DNA of 64,000 bases, taken from positions 1 through 64,000 of the forward strand of contig NZ_FNNP01000001.1 in assembly GCF_900106805.1 (NCBI RefSeq). Direction: 5' to 3'. This DNA comes from Ruegeria halocynthiae (GTDB lineage: Bacteria; Pseudomonadota; Alphaproteobacteria; Rhodobacterales; Rhodobacteraceae). The translations under genes were made by a program, and so were the position numbers. A model generated the notes under the pieces. The model did not search any database. It had not been told where the DNA came from and saw only the letters and a program-made list of their open reading frames with translations. Each line of letters starts with the position of its first letter. Position 1 is the stretch's first letter. Shown piece by piece: positions 27,865-37,202 of this stretch.

Positions 27865-28022
27865 GCCTGCGCAAAAGCCACGAACTGCATCAGCGCCGTT
27901 TCAGCCGCAATCTGGGCGTAGGCCTGACGCTGGCTGCGTTCATCGTGATCATTTTCGGGCTGACGATCGTTAAGGTCTCGGGCACCGATTTCAACATGGC
28001 ACCGCAAGAGGTGCAGAACTGA
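27861..28022 (+). CDS. Small single-span membrane protein between ctaB and ctaG (CoxF-like)
   Basis: A 53-residue gene linked at both ends: its ATG overlaps the ctaB stop (ATGA), and its TGA overlaps the ctaG start (TGATG). It starts MSLRKSHELHQRRFSRN, which is basic and cytoplasmic, then has one membrane helix (LGVGLTLAAFIVIIFGLTIVKVS) and ends near FNMAPQEVQN. Such small proteins are common between ctaB and ctaG in Rhodobacterales and are annotated only as oxidase assembly or hypothetical. The tight coupling suggests a subunit or an assembly aid for the oxidase. Function is inferred from context alone. Confidence 0.8.
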   Translation: MSLRKSHELHQRRFSRNLGVGLTLAAFIVIIFGLTIVKVSGTDFNMAPQEVQN

Positions 28023-28597
28023 TGGCGCTGACGGGACCTCAGAAAACCGTTGCGCAAACGGTTGGCGTGGTTGTCCTGATGGGCAGCCTGGCCTGGGCGT
28101 CCGTGCCGTTTTATGACTGGTTCTGCCGCGTCACCGGATTTGGTGGGACCACCGGCGTGGCAGATGTCGCGCCTGACGAGATTCTGGATCGCACTATCAC
28201 TGTGCGCTTTGACGCCTCCAAGGCGAAAGACATGCCGTGGGAGTTCAAACCGGTCGAACGCGAGATGGAAATCCGCATTGGCGAGACCGGTCTGGCCTTC
28301 TATGAGGCATATAACCCGACCGACAAGCCAATTGCCGGGCAAGCGTCATACAACGTGACGCCTTACTCGGCCGGGGGGTACTTTGAAAAGATCGCCTGTT
28401 TCTGCTTTGAAGAACAGGTTCTGCAACCAGGTGAGCGCGTTGAGATGCCGGTCACTTTCTTCGTCGATCCCGAGATGATCGAAGATCTGGAAGCCAAGTA
28501 TGTGCATACGATCACTCTGTCGTATACATTCTACGAAATTGACCTGCCCGAGGGCTATGCCGCCCTTGATGTGCAGGCTGATACAAACAAGAACTAA
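28022..28597 (+). CDS. ctaG: Cytochrome c oxidase assembly protein CtaG/Cox11
   Basis: Copper chaperone of 191 residues that delivers copper to the CuB site of subunit I. An N-terminal membrane anchor (VGVVVLMGSLAWASVPFYDWFCRVTGFGG) is followed by the periplasmic beta domain. The copper-binding CFCFEEQ motif and the later FFVDPEM segment are present. It is translationally coupled to the small gene upstream and lies 22 bases before ctaE. Confidence 0.96.
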   Translation: MALTGPQKTVAQTVGVVVLMGSLAWASVPFYDWFCRVTGFGGTTGVADVAPDEILDRTITVRFDASKAKDMPWEFKPVEREMEIRIGETGLAFYEAYNPTDKPIAGQASYNVTPYSAGGYFEKIACFCFEEQVLQPGERVEMPVTFFVDPEMIEDLEAKYVHTITLSYTFYEIDLPEGYAALDVQADTNKN

Positions 28598-28619
28598 CGC
28601 CTGTAGGTGAGGGACGCTG

Positions 28620-29435
28620 ATGGCACACGCTAAAGACCATGACTACCACATTCTGAACCCCTCGATCTGGCCGCTGATCGGCGCTGTCAGTGGGTTTGTG
28701 ATGCTGTTCGGAGCTGTTCTATGGATGCACGGGGTCACCCCGTGGATCTTTTGGATGGGCCTGATCGGCGTTCTGTATACCATGTTCGCCTGGTGGTCCG
28801 AGGTGGTGGTCGAAAGCCGCCAGGGTGACCATACGCCGGTTGTGCGTATCGGCCTGCGCTACGGATTTATCCTGTTCGTGATGTCCGAAGTGATGTTCTT
28901 CTTTGCCTGGTTCTGGTCGTTCTTCAAACATCGCATGTACCCGATGTACGACTATGCCGGTACGGAATACATTCAGCCGGATATCCATGCAGTTGATCCG
29001 TTCCATCTGCCGCTGATCAACACTCTCGTTTTGTTGCTATCGGGCTGCGCGATCACCTGGGCGCACCACGCACTGGTGCATAACAATGACCGGAAGGCGC
29101 TGATTAACGGTCTGGCTATCGGTATCGCGCTGGGCATTGCGTTTACTGCGCTGCAGGGCTTTGAGTATTACGAGCTGCTGGCCCACGAGGGCTGGAAATT
29201 CGGGGATGACCAGTTCTATTCGAACTTCTTCATGGCCACCGGTTTCCACGGTTTCCACGTCATCATCGGGACCATTTTCCTGTCGGTTTGCCTGATCCGC
29301 GCACTCAAAGGCGATTTCACGCCCGAGAAGCATGTGGGTTTTGAGGCCGCAGCCTGGTACTGGCACTTTGTTGACGTTGTTTGGCTGTTCCTGTTTTTCG
29401 CCGTCTACATCTGGGGCCAAGCCCCGCTGATGTGA
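28620..29435 (+). CDS. ctaE: Cytochrome c oxidase subunit III
   Basis: Inner-membrane subunit III of the aa3-type oxidase, 271 residues, with seven predicted helices. Family hallmarks include [50 protein letters not shown] and [24 protein letters not shown]. It is the last oxidase gene before a terminator at 29461. Confidence 0.97.
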   Translation: MAHAKDHDYHILNPSIWPLIGAVSGFVMLFGAVLWMHGVTPWIFWMGLIGVLYTMFAWWSEVVVESRQGDHTPVVRIGLRYGFILFVMSEVMFFFAWFWSFFKHRMYPMYDYAGTEYIQPDIHAVDPFHLPLINTLVLLLSGCAITWAHHALVHNNDRKALINGLAIGIALGIAFTALQGFEYYELLAHEGWKFGDDQFYSNFFMATGFHGFHVIIGTIFLSVCLIRALKGDFTPEKHVGFEAAAWYWHFVDVVWLFLFFAVYIWGQAPLM

Positions 29436-29458
29436 CGCCGATCAGGTGATCCAATTGC

Positions 29459-29485
29459 AAAAGCCGCCCCAAAGGGCGGCTTTTT
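29459..29485 (+). terminator. Terminator after ctaE
   Basis: AAAGCCGCCC, loop CAAA, GGGCGGCTTTTT forms a stable stem with a T-run 24 bases after the ctaE stop. Confidence 0.87.
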
Positions 29486-29493
29486 CTCGATCA

Positions 29494-29535
29494 GGGCGCA
29501 AGATTGCGCCCGATACAATTGCGCGGTTGCAATTG
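29494..29535. repeat. Two hairpins between ctaE and surf1
   Basis: GGGCGCAA-GA-TTGCGCCC (29494-29511) and CAATTGC-GCGGTT-GCAATTG (29516-29535) are perfect inverted repeats sharing TTGCGC units. They lie just past the ctaE terminator and before surf1. They have no T-run. Confidence 0.5.
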
Positions 29536-29601
29536 CGCCTGCGCAGCCCTTAACAAGGCGCCGGTCCTAACATCCTGAAGCAACATCCAACGGCACCCTA
29601 T

Positions 29602-30279
29602 ATGCACCGCATCCTATTCCTGTTGATCTTCGGCCTCACCGGTCTGGGCGTGCTGGTATCGCTGGGAATCTGGCAGATGCAGCGGCTGGTTTGGAAACAG
29701 GGTATTCTGGCCGAGATCGAAACGCGTGTCGCAGCTGATCCGGTGGACCTGCCCGAGACTGTGGCGGATGTAGATCACAAGTATCTTCCTGTCACGCTAG
29801 CAGGAGAGATGGAGCCTGGGGAAATCCACGTTCTGGTCTCGGTCAAGCAAGTTGGTGCCGGGTATCGGATCATTCAGTCCTTCAGCACCGAAGACCGTAC
29901 CATTTTGGTGGATCGTGGCTTTGTTCCGACGACTGCCAAGGGGGCCAAACGTCTGATCGGCCCGATGGAGGTCACCGGCAATCTGCACTGGCCGGATGAG
30001 ATTGACAGCTACACGCCTGAGCCGGATATCGACGCCAACATCTGGTTCGCCCGTGATGTGCCAAACTTGGCGGCAGCGTTGGGGGCCGAACCCGTGCTGC
30101 TGATAGCCCGATCCAAGACCGACCCGGGCGTGACACCTCTGCCCGTGGACACGGCGGGCATCCCGAACGATCACTTGCAATATGCAATCACATGGTTTGG
30201 TCTGGCTCTGGTCTGGGCCGCGATGACCGGATACTTCCTGTGGCGCAGTCGCGCCCCTTCTGAGAGTGAAGAGCAATGA
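29602..30279 (+). CDS. SURF1-family cytochrome oxidase assembly protein
   Basis: Inner-membrane protein of 225 residues that helps insert heme a into subunit I. It has the usual two helices, one at each end (LFLLIFGLTGLGVLVSLGIWQM and YAITWFGLALVWAAMTGYFLW), around a periplasmic domain with DRTILVDRGFVPTTAK. The family motif LGIWQMQRLVWKQ is present. Its end overlaps the thrC start by ATGA. Confidence 0.93.
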   Translation: MHRILFLLIFGLTGLGVLVSLGIWQMQRLVWKQGILAEIETRVAADPVDLPETVADVDHKYLPVTLAGEMEPGEIHVLVSVKQVGAGYRIIQSFSTEDRTILVDRGFVPTTAKGAKRLIGPMEVTGNLHWPDEIDSYTPEPDIDANIWFARDVPNLAAALGAEPVLLIARSKTDPGVTPLPVDTAGIPNDHLQYAITWFGLALVWAAMTGYFLWRSRAPSESEEQ

Positions 30280-31664
30280 AATATGTCTCGACCCGTGGCC
30301 AAGCGCCGGAACTGAGTTTTGAAGAGGCCATGCTGACCGGGCTGGCCCGCGACGGCGGCCTGTACTTGCCCGCTGAAATCCCGGTGATGTCGCAGGACGA
30401 AATCGCCGCTCTGGCCGGTCTGTCTTATGAGGAAATCGCGTTCCGCGTGATGTGGCCCTATGTCAGCGGCTCGTTTGCCGAGGATGAGTTCAAGGCGATC
30501 ATCGCCCGGGCCTATGAAGGGTTTGGTCACGATGCCCGAGCGCCCCTGAAACAACTGAACGAAAACCACTTCCTGCTGGAACTGTTTCACGGTCCGACGC
30601 TGGCCTTTAAGGACTTTGCCATGCAGCTGATCGGTCAGCTGTTCCAGGTGGCCTTGAAACGGCGCGGCGACCGCGTGACCATCGTGGGTGCAACCAGCGG
30701 CGACACCGGTTCCGCCGCGATCGAGGCGTTTCGTGGATTGGATGCGGTGGATGTATTCATCCTGTACCCGCATGGTCGCGTATCCGAGGTGCAGCGCCGC
30801 CAGATGACCACGCCTGCGCACAGCAATGTGCATGCCTTGGCCGTTGACGGAGATTTCGACGATTGTCAGGCCGTGCTGAAGGATATGTTCAACGATTTCG
30901 AGTTCCGCGACGGCGTGAAACTGGCCGGGGTGAACTCGATCAACTTTGCCCGGGTTCTGGCACAGATCGTCTATTACTTCTCGGCCGCCGTCAGCCTTGG
31001 CGCGCCGCATCGCAAGATCAGTTTTACCGTGCCAACTGGTAACTTCGGCGACATCTTCGCGGGCTACCTGGCCAAACGTATGGGATTGCCCATCGACCGG
31101 CTGGTGGTGGCGACCAATCAGAATGACATCCTGCATCGCTGCCTGTCGGGTGAGGGGTATTTCAAAGGTGATACGATCCCGTCGATCAGCCCGTCGATGG
31201 ATATTCAGGTCAGCTCGAACTTTGAACGTGCGCTGTACTACGCCTATGGCGAGGATGGCAGTGCCGTCGCTCAGTTGATGGACGAGCTCGGGAATGGTGG
31301 CTTCAATGTCAGTCAGGGCGCGATGGAAGCCCTGCGCGAGAGCTTCGATTCGGGCCGCGTGTCCGAGGACGAGACGCTAGAGACGATCAAGCACACGTTG
31401 GCCCGCAACGTGGAACTGGTTTGCCCGCACACGGCCGTTGGCATCAAGGTCGCCGAAGAGTATCGTGCAGCAGATGTGCCGATGATCACTTTGGCCACCG
31501 CGCATCCGGCGAAATTTCCGGCAGCGGTCGAGAAAGCAAGCGGCGAACATCCGCCTCTTCCATCCCGCATGTCTGATCTGTATGAACGTCCGGAACGGGT
31601 GACCCGCATTGCCAACGATTTGGGCACCCTTGAGGATCATATCAGAAGGCATATTGCTGAGTGA
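30276..31664 (+). CDS. thrC: Threonine synthase
   Basis: PLP enzyme of 462 residues converting O-phosphohomoserine to threonine. The N-terminal MKYVSTRG signature, the PLP lysine in LAFKDFAMQL near residue 112 and the phosphate loop VGATSGDTGSAA are visible. The length fits the longer fungal/proteobacterial class. It overlaps surf1 upstream (ATGA) and the M16 peptidase downstream (GTGA), an arrangement shared by many Rhodobacterales. Confidence 0.96.
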   Translation: MKYVSTRGQAPELSFEEAMLTGLARDGGLYLPAEIPVMSQDEIAALAGLSYEEIAFRVMWPYVSGSFAEDEFKAIIARAYEGFGHDARAPLKQLNENHFLLELFHGPTLAFKDFAMQLIGQLFQVALKRRGDRVTIVGATSGDTGSAAIEAFRGLDAVDVFILYPHGRVSEVQRRQMTTPAHSNVHALAVDGDFDDCQAVLKDMFNDFEFRDGVKLAGVNSINFARVLAQIVYYFSAAVSLGAPHRKISFTVPTGNFGDIFAGYLAKRMGLPIDRLVVATNQNDILHRCLSGEGYFKGDTIPSISPSMDIQVSSNFERALYYAYGEDGSAVAQLMDELGNGGFNVSQGAMEALRESFDSGRVSEDETLETIKHTLARNVELVCPHTAVGIKVAEEYRAADVPMITLATAHPAKFPAAVEKASGEHPPLPSRMSDLYERPERVTRIANDLGTLEDHIRRHIAE

Positions 31665-32923
31665 CTGTCAGACAAGACCAACTGAAGAACGGCTTTCGTA
31701 TCGTCAGTGAACACATGCCGGGGCTGCAATCTGCGGCCATCGGCATCTGGGTGACCGCCGGCGGGCGGCATGAGCGGATCGAACAGAACGGCATTGCGCA
31801 TTTCCTTGAGCATATGGCGTTCAAGGGAACCGAGCGGCGTTCCGCGCTGCAAATCGCTGAGGCAATCGAGGATGTGGGCGGATACATCAACGCCTATACC
31901 TCGCGCGAGGTGACGGCTTATTACGCGCGCGTCCTCAAGGATGACGTGGCGCTGGCGATGGATGTCATCGGCGACATCGTTCTGTACCCCGTCTTTGATC
32001 CGCGCGAGATCGAGGTCGAGCGTGGAGTGATCCTGCAAGAGATCGGTCAAGCCTATGACACGCCCGACGATGTAATCTTTGACTGGTTGCAAGAGCAGAG
32101 CTATCACGATCAGCCGCTGGGCCGGACCATTCTGGGCCCAACTGAGCGAGTCAGCGCGTTCTCACGCGAGGATTTGTCGGGCTTTGTGACCGAACATTAC
32201 GGGCCGGAACAGATGATCCTGTCTGCGGCGGGTGCTGTGGATCACGATGCGTTGATGAAACTAGCCGAAGAGATGTTTGGCCATCTGCAACCGCGCAAAG
32301 GTCTGATCCCCGAAGCGGCGCGATTTACCGGCGGTGAGGCGCGGCAGGAAAAAGAGCTGGAACAGGCTCATTTTGCGCTGGCAATGGAAAGTCCGGGTTA
32401 CCGTGATGATGCGATCTATACCGCGCAGATCTATTCGACAGCGCTGGGTGGGGGCATGTCCTCGCGCCTGTTTCAGGAGGTGCGCGAGACGCGCGGGCTT
32501 TGCTATACGATCTTTGCCCAGACCGGGGCCTATGCCGATACCGGTACGACCACGATCTACGCAGGCACCTCAGCCGATCAGGTCGCGGAGCTTGCCACGA
32601 TTACAATTGATGAAATGAAGCGCGCTGCCGAGGACATGAGTGCAGAAGAAGTCGCCCGTGCCCGCGCGCAGATGAAGGCCGGGATGCTGATGGGGCTGGA
32701 AAGCCCCTCGAACCGTGCGGAACGTCTGGCGCGTCTGGTGCAAATCTGGGGCAGTGTGCCTTCGCTTGAGGATACGGTTGCCAAAATCGATGCGGTCAGC
32801 ACCGAAGAGGTACGCGCTTTTGCTGAAAGCATGGCGGTGCAGGCTCCGGCCGCGCTGGCGCTTTATGGGCCGGTTTCGGGCGCGCCCACGCTGGCCGAGC
32901 TGCAGGAGAGGCGTGCGGCGTGA
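31661..32923 (+). CDS. M16-family zinc peptidase (processing-peptidase-like)
   Basis: Protein of 420 residues with the inverted zinc motif HFLEHMAFKG near residue 47 and the downstream glutamate region of YINAYTSREVTAYYARV. The C-terminal half has the second M16 domain (GGGMSSRLFQEVRETRGLCY). It resembles bacterial homologues of the mitochondrial processing peptidase beta subunit. Its substrate in bacteria is unknown. It starts with GTG overlapping the thrC stop, and its own stop overlaps the next ATG. Confidence 0.93.
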   Translation: MTVRQDQLKNGFRIVSEHMPGLQSAAIGIWVTAGGRHERIEQNGIAHFLEHMAFKGTERRSALQIAEAIEDVGGYINAYTSREVTAYYARVLKDDVALAMDVIGDIVLYPVFDPREIEVERGVILQEIGQAYDTPDDVIFDWLQEQSYHDQPLGRTILGPTERVSAFSREDLSGFVTEHYGPEQMILSAAGAVDHDALMKLAEEMFGHLQPRKGLIPEAARFTGGEARQEKELEQAHFALAMESPGYRDDAIYTAQIYSTALGGGMSSRLFQEVRETRGLCYTIFAQTGAYADTGTTTIYAGTSADQVAELATITIDEMKRAAEDMSAEEVARARAQMKAGMLMGLESPSNRAERLARLVQIWGSVPSLEDTVAKIDAVSTEEVRAFAESMAVQAPAALALYGPVSGAPTLAELQERRAA

Positions 32924-33507
32924 TGCTGTTGGGCAGACGCAAGCTGAAACTCGAAACCGAGCGCCTGAGCCTGCGCCCGCCCGTGCATTCCGATTTCAAC
33001 GATTGGGCCGCTTTGCGTCGGGCCTCAAGAGACTACCTGACCCCATGGGAGCCGATCTGGGCCAAGGATCACTTAAGCCGCAAGTCCTTCACCAACCGGG
33101 TCTACTGGGCGCAGCGATCGGTTGCCGGTGGTACGGCGATTCCGCTATTTCTGTTTCGCCGTACGGATAACGTCCTGCTGGGGGCCATCACGCTGGATAA
33201 TATCCGCCGTGGACCGGCACAGGCCGGAACACTGGGATATTGGACCGGACAGTCCTTTGCGCGTCAGGGCTTCATGCGCGAAGCGATTGGCGCGGTGGTT
33301 CATCACGCCTTTACCCGGCTTGATTTGAGCCGGATCGAGGCCGCCTGTTTGCCGGAAAACGAGGCCTCGCGTGGGTTGTTGGAGAGCTCTGGATTCAAGT
33401 ACGAAGGCGTGGCGCAATCCTATTTGCAGATCAACGGACGTTGGCGGACGCATGTTCTGTTTGCCAGCCTGCGATCTGACCGACGTGGCAAGACGGATGC
33501 GGGGTAG
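32923..33507 (+). CDS. GNAT acetyltransferase, RimJ-like
   Basis: About 194 residues, in the ribosomal-protein N-acetyltransferase subfamily (TERLSLRPPVHSDFNDWAAL, GTLGYWTGQSFARQGFMREAIGAVVHHAF, RIEAACLPENEASRGLLESSGFKYEG). The acetyl-CoA loop is at GQSFARQGFM. It probably acetylates a protein N-terminus, but the target cannot be told. The ATG at 32923 overlaps the peptidase stop (TGATG); a GTG at 32920 is just upstream. It ends the long surf1-thrC run. Confidence 0.9.
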   Translation: MLLGRRKLKLETERLSLRPPVHSDFNDWAALRRASRDYLTPWEPIWAKDHLSRKSFTNRVYWAQRSVAGGTAIPLFLFRRTDNVLLGAITLDNIRRGPAQAGTLGYWTGQSFARQGFMREAIGAVVHHAFTRLDLSRIEAACLPENEASRGLLESSGFKYEGVAQSYLQINGRWRTHVLFASLRSDRRGKTDAG

Positions 33508-33662
33508 GGAGTTCTGCCCCCACCGGGGCAAGCGGCGCCTCTCCGGTTTTATTTGACCAGATGAACAAGGATGCCACACCAAACCGGGCATCGGTTTCAT
33601 TCTCTTTGGATATATATGATCAAAGAACATGACTTGGCGGCATTCCACGCTACACTTGCGTT

Positions 33663-34481
33663 ATGCGGTGGATTATTGCGGGACTGATGTTGATCGCTGG
33701 CGAGGCCGTGGCGCAGGAGCGGAGGCCGAGCCATTGCATCGCCATTGCGGATGCCGCACCGGGGATTGAATATTTCCACAGGACGGCATGGCAGGACCCG
33801 GTTCCAGAGTTTTCAGCCAGGATCAGCTATATCGCCCATGCGTCGTTTCTGATCCAGACACGGGGCGGGCTGAATGCGGTGACCGATTTTACCGGCTTTG
33901 TCGGCAGCGCTGCGGTGATCCCAGACATCGTGACTATGAATCATGCCCACAGCACCCACTGGACCGCTCATCCTGATCCAGCGATTCCACATGTGCTGCC
34001 GGGCTGGGGCGAGTTCGGAGAAGGCATCGAGCACCATCTCGATCTGGGCGAGATGCTGGTGCGCAACGTGCCGACCGATATTCGCTCGGTCTATGGTGGG
34101 GTAGAAGAGCGCGGCAATTCGATTTTTGTGTTCGAGGTAGAAGGGTTGTGCATCGGCCATCTGGGGCATCTGCATCACATCCCGTCGGACGAACAATTCG
34201 CCGCACTGGGTCGTCTTGATGTGGTCATGGCGCCAGTAGATGGCGGAACGACCATGCCGCTGCCCGAGATGATCGAGGTTTTGAAACGGTTGAAAAGTTC
34301 GATCATCATTCCGATGCACTGGTTTTCAGACTTCTCGCTTGAGCGGTTTCTGGTCGATATCCGAGATGAGTTTCTGGTTGAACGGGATGGAAAATCAGAA
34401 CTCGTCGTCTCACTGCGGACATTGCCGGATCGACCGACGGTCGTGGTGTTGGAGCCTCAATACCTGATTGAGCAGGAATAG
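33663..34481 (+). CDS. Secreted MBL-fold metallo-hydrolase (UlaG-like)
   Basis: About 272 residues with an N-terminal signal peptide (MRWIIAGLMLIAGEAVAQ), so probably periplasmic. The domain has IAHASFLIQTRGGLNAVTDF and later LCIGHLGHLHHIPSDEQ, DVVMAPVDGG and IIPMHW, as in beta-lactamase-fold hydrolases. The usual HxHxDH metal motif reads HAHSTH at residues 94-99, so the aspartate is a threonine. It may bind fewer metals or represent a distinct branch. Substrate unknown. It stands alone between the RimJ-like and FAD oxidase genes. Confidence 0.82.
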   Translation: MRWIIAGLMLIAGEAVAQERRPSHCIAIADAAPGIEYFHRTAWQDPVPEFSARISYIAHASFLIQTRGGLNAVTDFTGFVGSAAVIPDIVTMNHAHSTHWTAHPDPAIPHVLPGWGEFGEGIEHHLDLGEMLVRNVPTDIRSVYGGVEERGNSIFVFEVEGLCIGHLGHLHHIPSDEQFAALGRLDVVMAPVDGGTTMPLPEMIEVLKRLKSSIIIPMHWFSDFSLERFLVDIRDEFLVERDGKSELVVSLRTLPDRPTVVVLEPQYLIEQE

Positions 34482-34519
34482 GGCTTGTCGCTGACCGTGG
34501 CCTTTGGCAGGGAAGGGAT

Positions 34520-35935
34520 ATGACATTGAATCCTGCCGATGACCGCTTTGCCAAAACGATAAGTGCCCAGCTGGGCGATGATGTTCTGCGACCGATTGCT
34601 GAACGGTATCTGGAAGAGCCGCGCCAGCGGTTCGTGGGGCAACCCGGGGTGCTGGCGTTGCCGCGCGATGCGGAAGAGGTTTCGGCGCTGGTGCGAATGG
34701 CTGCGGAAGCCTGTGTGCCGGTTGTTCCTTACGGTGGCGGCACCGGACTGGTGGGTGGGCAGGTTGTGCCGGATGGCCCTGCACCGCTGATCATATCGCT
34801 GGAACGGATGGCGGCGATCCGCGCCGTTTACCCGACCGAGAACATTCTTGTGGCCGAAGCCGGTGCCATTCTGGCCGATGTACAGGCCGCGGCCGAGGGC
34901 GCTGGCCGGCTGTTTCCGCTGTCTCTGGCGGCGCAGGGCTCCTGCCGGATCGGGGGCAATCTGGCCACCAATGCGGGTGGCGTGAATGTGCTGCGCTATG
35001 GCAATGCGCGCGATCTGTGTCTGGGGCTTGAGGTAGTACTACCCGACGGTAAGATCTGGCATGGGCTCAGCCGCTTGCGCAAAGACAATACCGGGTATGA
35101 CCTGCGAAATCTCATGATCGGGTCCGAAGGGACGCTGGGGATTATAACAGCAGCGGCCTTGAAGTTGTTCCCAAGGCCGAAATCGGTGGGTACGGCGATG
35201 TTCCAGGTCGCCTCACCAGAAGCCGCCATTGATCTGTTGTCTTTGGCGCGGGATCAGGCTGGCGAGGCGGTCAGCGCATTTGAACTGATCCATGGGCAGG
35301 GCCTGCAATTCCTGACCGAAGTATTGCCTGAGGTACGGCAATCCTTCCCCAACCCGCCAAAGTGGAGCGTCCTGATCGAGTTAGGCCTTTCAGAGCGGCA
35401 GGACCCGTCGGACATGATGGGGGCGATTTATGTTGCCGCCGAAGAACGCGGCCTAGTCAGTGACGCGATCATCGCTCAGAGTGAAGCGCAGAGGTCCGAG
35501 CTCTGGACCGTAAGGGAAAACATTCCCGAGGCGAACCGGCTGATCGGGTCGGTCTCAAGTCATGATATCTCGGTCCCGATTTCCCGTATTCCCGAATTCA
35601 TTCGGCGGGGGACGGATGTGGTCGCCGCGCAGGGGCCGTTTCGGGTGAACTGCTTTGGCCATCTGGGTGATGGGAACCTGCACTACAACGTATTTCCGCC
35701 CAAGGGCCGGGACAAGGCAGAGTTTGTAGGCCAGAGAGGGGCAGTCAAACGCGCCGTACATGATCTAGTGCACGAATTCGGCGGATCGGTCAGCGCTGAA
35801 CATGGTGTCGGTCGGCTCAAAACGGGCGATATCGAGCGTTATGGCGATCCGGTCAGATTGCAGGCGATGCGCGCCATCAAGGCAGCGCTCGACCCGCAGG
35901 GGATCATGAACCCCGGAGCGGTGCTGGCACGTTAG
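34520..35935 (+). CDS. FAD-linked oxidoreductase (D-2-hydroxyacid dehydrogenase type)
   Basis: Protein of 471 residues with a PCMH-type FAD-binding domain (PVVPYGGGTGLVGGQVVPDG, GSCRIGGNLATNAGG, IGSEGTLGIITAA) and a C-terminal FAD-oxidase domain (FGHLGDGNLHYNVFPP, SAEHGVGRLK). This architecture is shared by glycolate oxidase GlcD, D-lactate dehydrogenase and D-2-hydroxyglutarate dehydrogenase. The spacing and the EHGVG ending fit the D-2-hydroxyglutarate dehydrogenase group best. GAAGGGAT precedes the ATG. No glcE or glcF is adjacent. Confidence 0.88.
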   Translation: MTLNPADDRFAKTISAQLGDDVLRPIAERYLEEPRQRFVGQPGVLALPRDAEEVSALVRMAAEACVPVVPYGGGTGLVGGQVVPDGPAPLIISLERMAAIRAVYPTENILVAEAGAILADVQAAAEGAGRLFPLSLAAQGSCRIGGNLATNAGGVNVLRYGNARDLCLGLEVVLPDGKIWHGLSRLRKDNTGYDLRNLMIGSEGTLGIITAAALKLFPRPKSVGTAMFQVASPEAAIDLLSLARDQAGEAVSAFELIHGQGLQFLTEVLPEVRQSFPNPPKWSVLIELGLSERQDPSDMMGAIYVAAEERGLVSDAIIAQSEAQRSELWTVRENIPEANRLIGSVSSHDISVPISRIPEFIRRGTDVVAAQGPFRVNCFGHLGDGNLHYNVFPPKGRDKAEFVGQRGAVKRAVHDLVHEFGGSVSAEHGVGRLKTGDIERYGDPVRLQAMRAIKAALDPQGIMNPGAVLAR

Positions 35936-35971
35936 ACGCAACCCGGTCAGAATCCGGATCGCGCCGTTGCG

Positions 35972-36454
35972 TTACGATGCAGGCAGAATAACCTTGTCGA
36001 TCACGTGGATCACTCCGTTCTCGGCCTCGATATCGGCCTGAACGACATTGGCATCATTGACCATCACGCCATTGTCCAGATCGATTGTGATATCGCCACC
36101 CTGCACTGTCGCTGCGGTCATGTCATCAGTCAGATCGCCCGACATCACTTTGCCCGGCACCACGTGATAGGTCAGGATCGCGACCAGCTGATCCTTGTTT
36201 TCCGGTTTCAGCAGGTTTTCGACAGTGCCCTCGGGCAGAGCTGCGAAAGCCTCATCCGTGGGTGCAAAAACGGTGAACGGTCCTTCGCCTTTCAGGGTGT
36301 CGACCAATTCGGCGGCCTGGACGGCCGCGACGAGTGTTTCAAAACTCCCCGCGCCGACAGCAGTGTCGACGATATCCTTGGCGTGCCCATCGGCCAGGGC
36401 AGAGGTGGTCAACAGAAAACTTGCAACTCCAGTAACAGCGAATTTGCGAAACAT
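35972..36454 (-). CDS. Secreted fasciclin-domain protein
   Basis: About 160 residues. A signal peptide ([19 protein letters not shown]) is followed by one FAS1 domain with the H1 and H2 boxes: [16 protein letters not shown] and [17 protein letters not shown]1 domains act in adhesion; in bacteria, single-domain secreted forms are common and of unclear role. The ATG at 36454 has AAGGGA upstream. It converges on the FAD oxidase gene with a 36-base gap that contains a long-range inverted ACGCAAC/GTTGCGT pair. Confidence 0.92.
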   Translation of the reverse strand: MFRKFAVTGVASFLLTTSALADGHAKDIVDTAVGAGSFETLVAAVQAAELVDTLKGEGPFTVFAPTDEAFAALPEGTVENLLKPENKDQLVAILTYHVVPGKVMSGDLTDDMTAATVQGGDITIDLDNGVMVNDANVVQADIEAENGVIHVIDKVILPAS

Positions 36455-36626
36455 GACGTGATTTCCCTTGTTGAGAATGCCTGAAGTGGCATCAACAGGA
36501 GTACGGGAGTGCATCGCAAAAAGATCACTGAGATTGAACGAAACCTGCCATTGACAGACCAGTCAACCGCGCTAAGCCTCGCGCATTACAAAAGTCCAAT
36601 CATGGTTTTGTGATCGGGCAGGACGT

Positions 36627-37166
36627 TCAGAGGCCTTCGAACTCGCACAGCACGTGCACATCCATGTCCATATCTTCCAGCATCTTGCGCCCGCCCAGTT
36701 CGGGCAGATCGATAATGAAAGAGCAGGATATGATTTCGCCGCCCAAGCGCTCGATCAGCTTGATCCCTGCCGCAGCGGTGCCGCCGGTGGCCAGCAGGTC
36801 GTCTACGACCAGAATCTTCTCACCCGGCTGGATCGCATCATCATGGATTTCAACTATGGCTTCGCCGTATTCCAGTTTGTAGTCTTGACTGATCGTGGTG
36901 CCCGGCAGCTTGCCTTTCTTGCGGATAGGCACGAACCCAACGCTCAGTTGGTGGGCGATGGCGCCGCCCAGAATGAAGCCGCGCGCTTCTAGGCCAACGA
37001 CTTTATCGATCTGCTCACCTGCGTAAGGATGCAGCATCTGGTCGATCGCCATGCGAAACCCGCGCGGATCGGCGAACAAAGTGGTCACATCGCGGAACAT
37101 GATCCCCTCGTGCGGGAAATCGACGATGGTCCGAATGTAATCCTTGACCGTTTTGTTTCTGGACAT
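36627..37166 (-). CDS. apt: Adenine phosphoribosyltransferase
   Basis: Purine-salvage enzyme of about 179 residues that forms AMP from adenine and PRPP. The PRPP loop [17 protein letters not shown] is near residue 125, and the [15 protein letters not shown] and [17 protein letters not shown] segments are typical. The ATG at 37166 has AAAGGGG upstream. mtnP, which releases adenine from methylthioadenosine, lies 3.3 kb away on the same strand, separated by four unrelated genes. A perfect inverted repeat lies 21 bases before the start. Confidence 0.96.
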   Translation of the reverse strand: MSRNKTVKDYIRTIVDFPHEGIMFRDVTTLFADPRGFRMAIDQMLHPYAGEQIDKVVGLEARGFILGGAIAHQLSVGFVPIRKKGKLPGTTISQDYKLEYGEAIVEIHDDAIQPGEKILVVDDLLATGGTAAAGIKLIERLGGEIISCSFIIDLPELGGRKMLEDMDMDVHVLCEFEGL

Positions 37167-37186
37167 AGGCCACCCCTTTGGCATCG

Positions 37187-37202
37187 AACACCCGGGGGTG
37201 TT
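37187..37202. promoter_or_regulatory. Inverted repeat in the apt leader
   Basis: AACACCC-GG-GGGTGTT is a perfect 7-base inverted repeat ending 21 bases before the apt start. It could be an operator or an mRNA leader hairpin; no purine riboswitch core is visible. Confidence 0.35.

Noticed and set aside
30171..31136. Minus-strand open frame of 321 codons
   Set aside because: Antisense to thrC, with no recognisable domain or ribosome site.
33525..33540. Hairpin TGCCCC-CACC-GGGGCA after the RimJ-like gene as a terminator
   Set aside because: The stem is short and no T-run follows.
36551..36566. TTGAC-N6-GTCAA inverted repeat upstream of the fasciclin gene as a promoter or operator
   Set aside because: No -10 at a suitable distance on either strand, and a 5-base arm can be chance.
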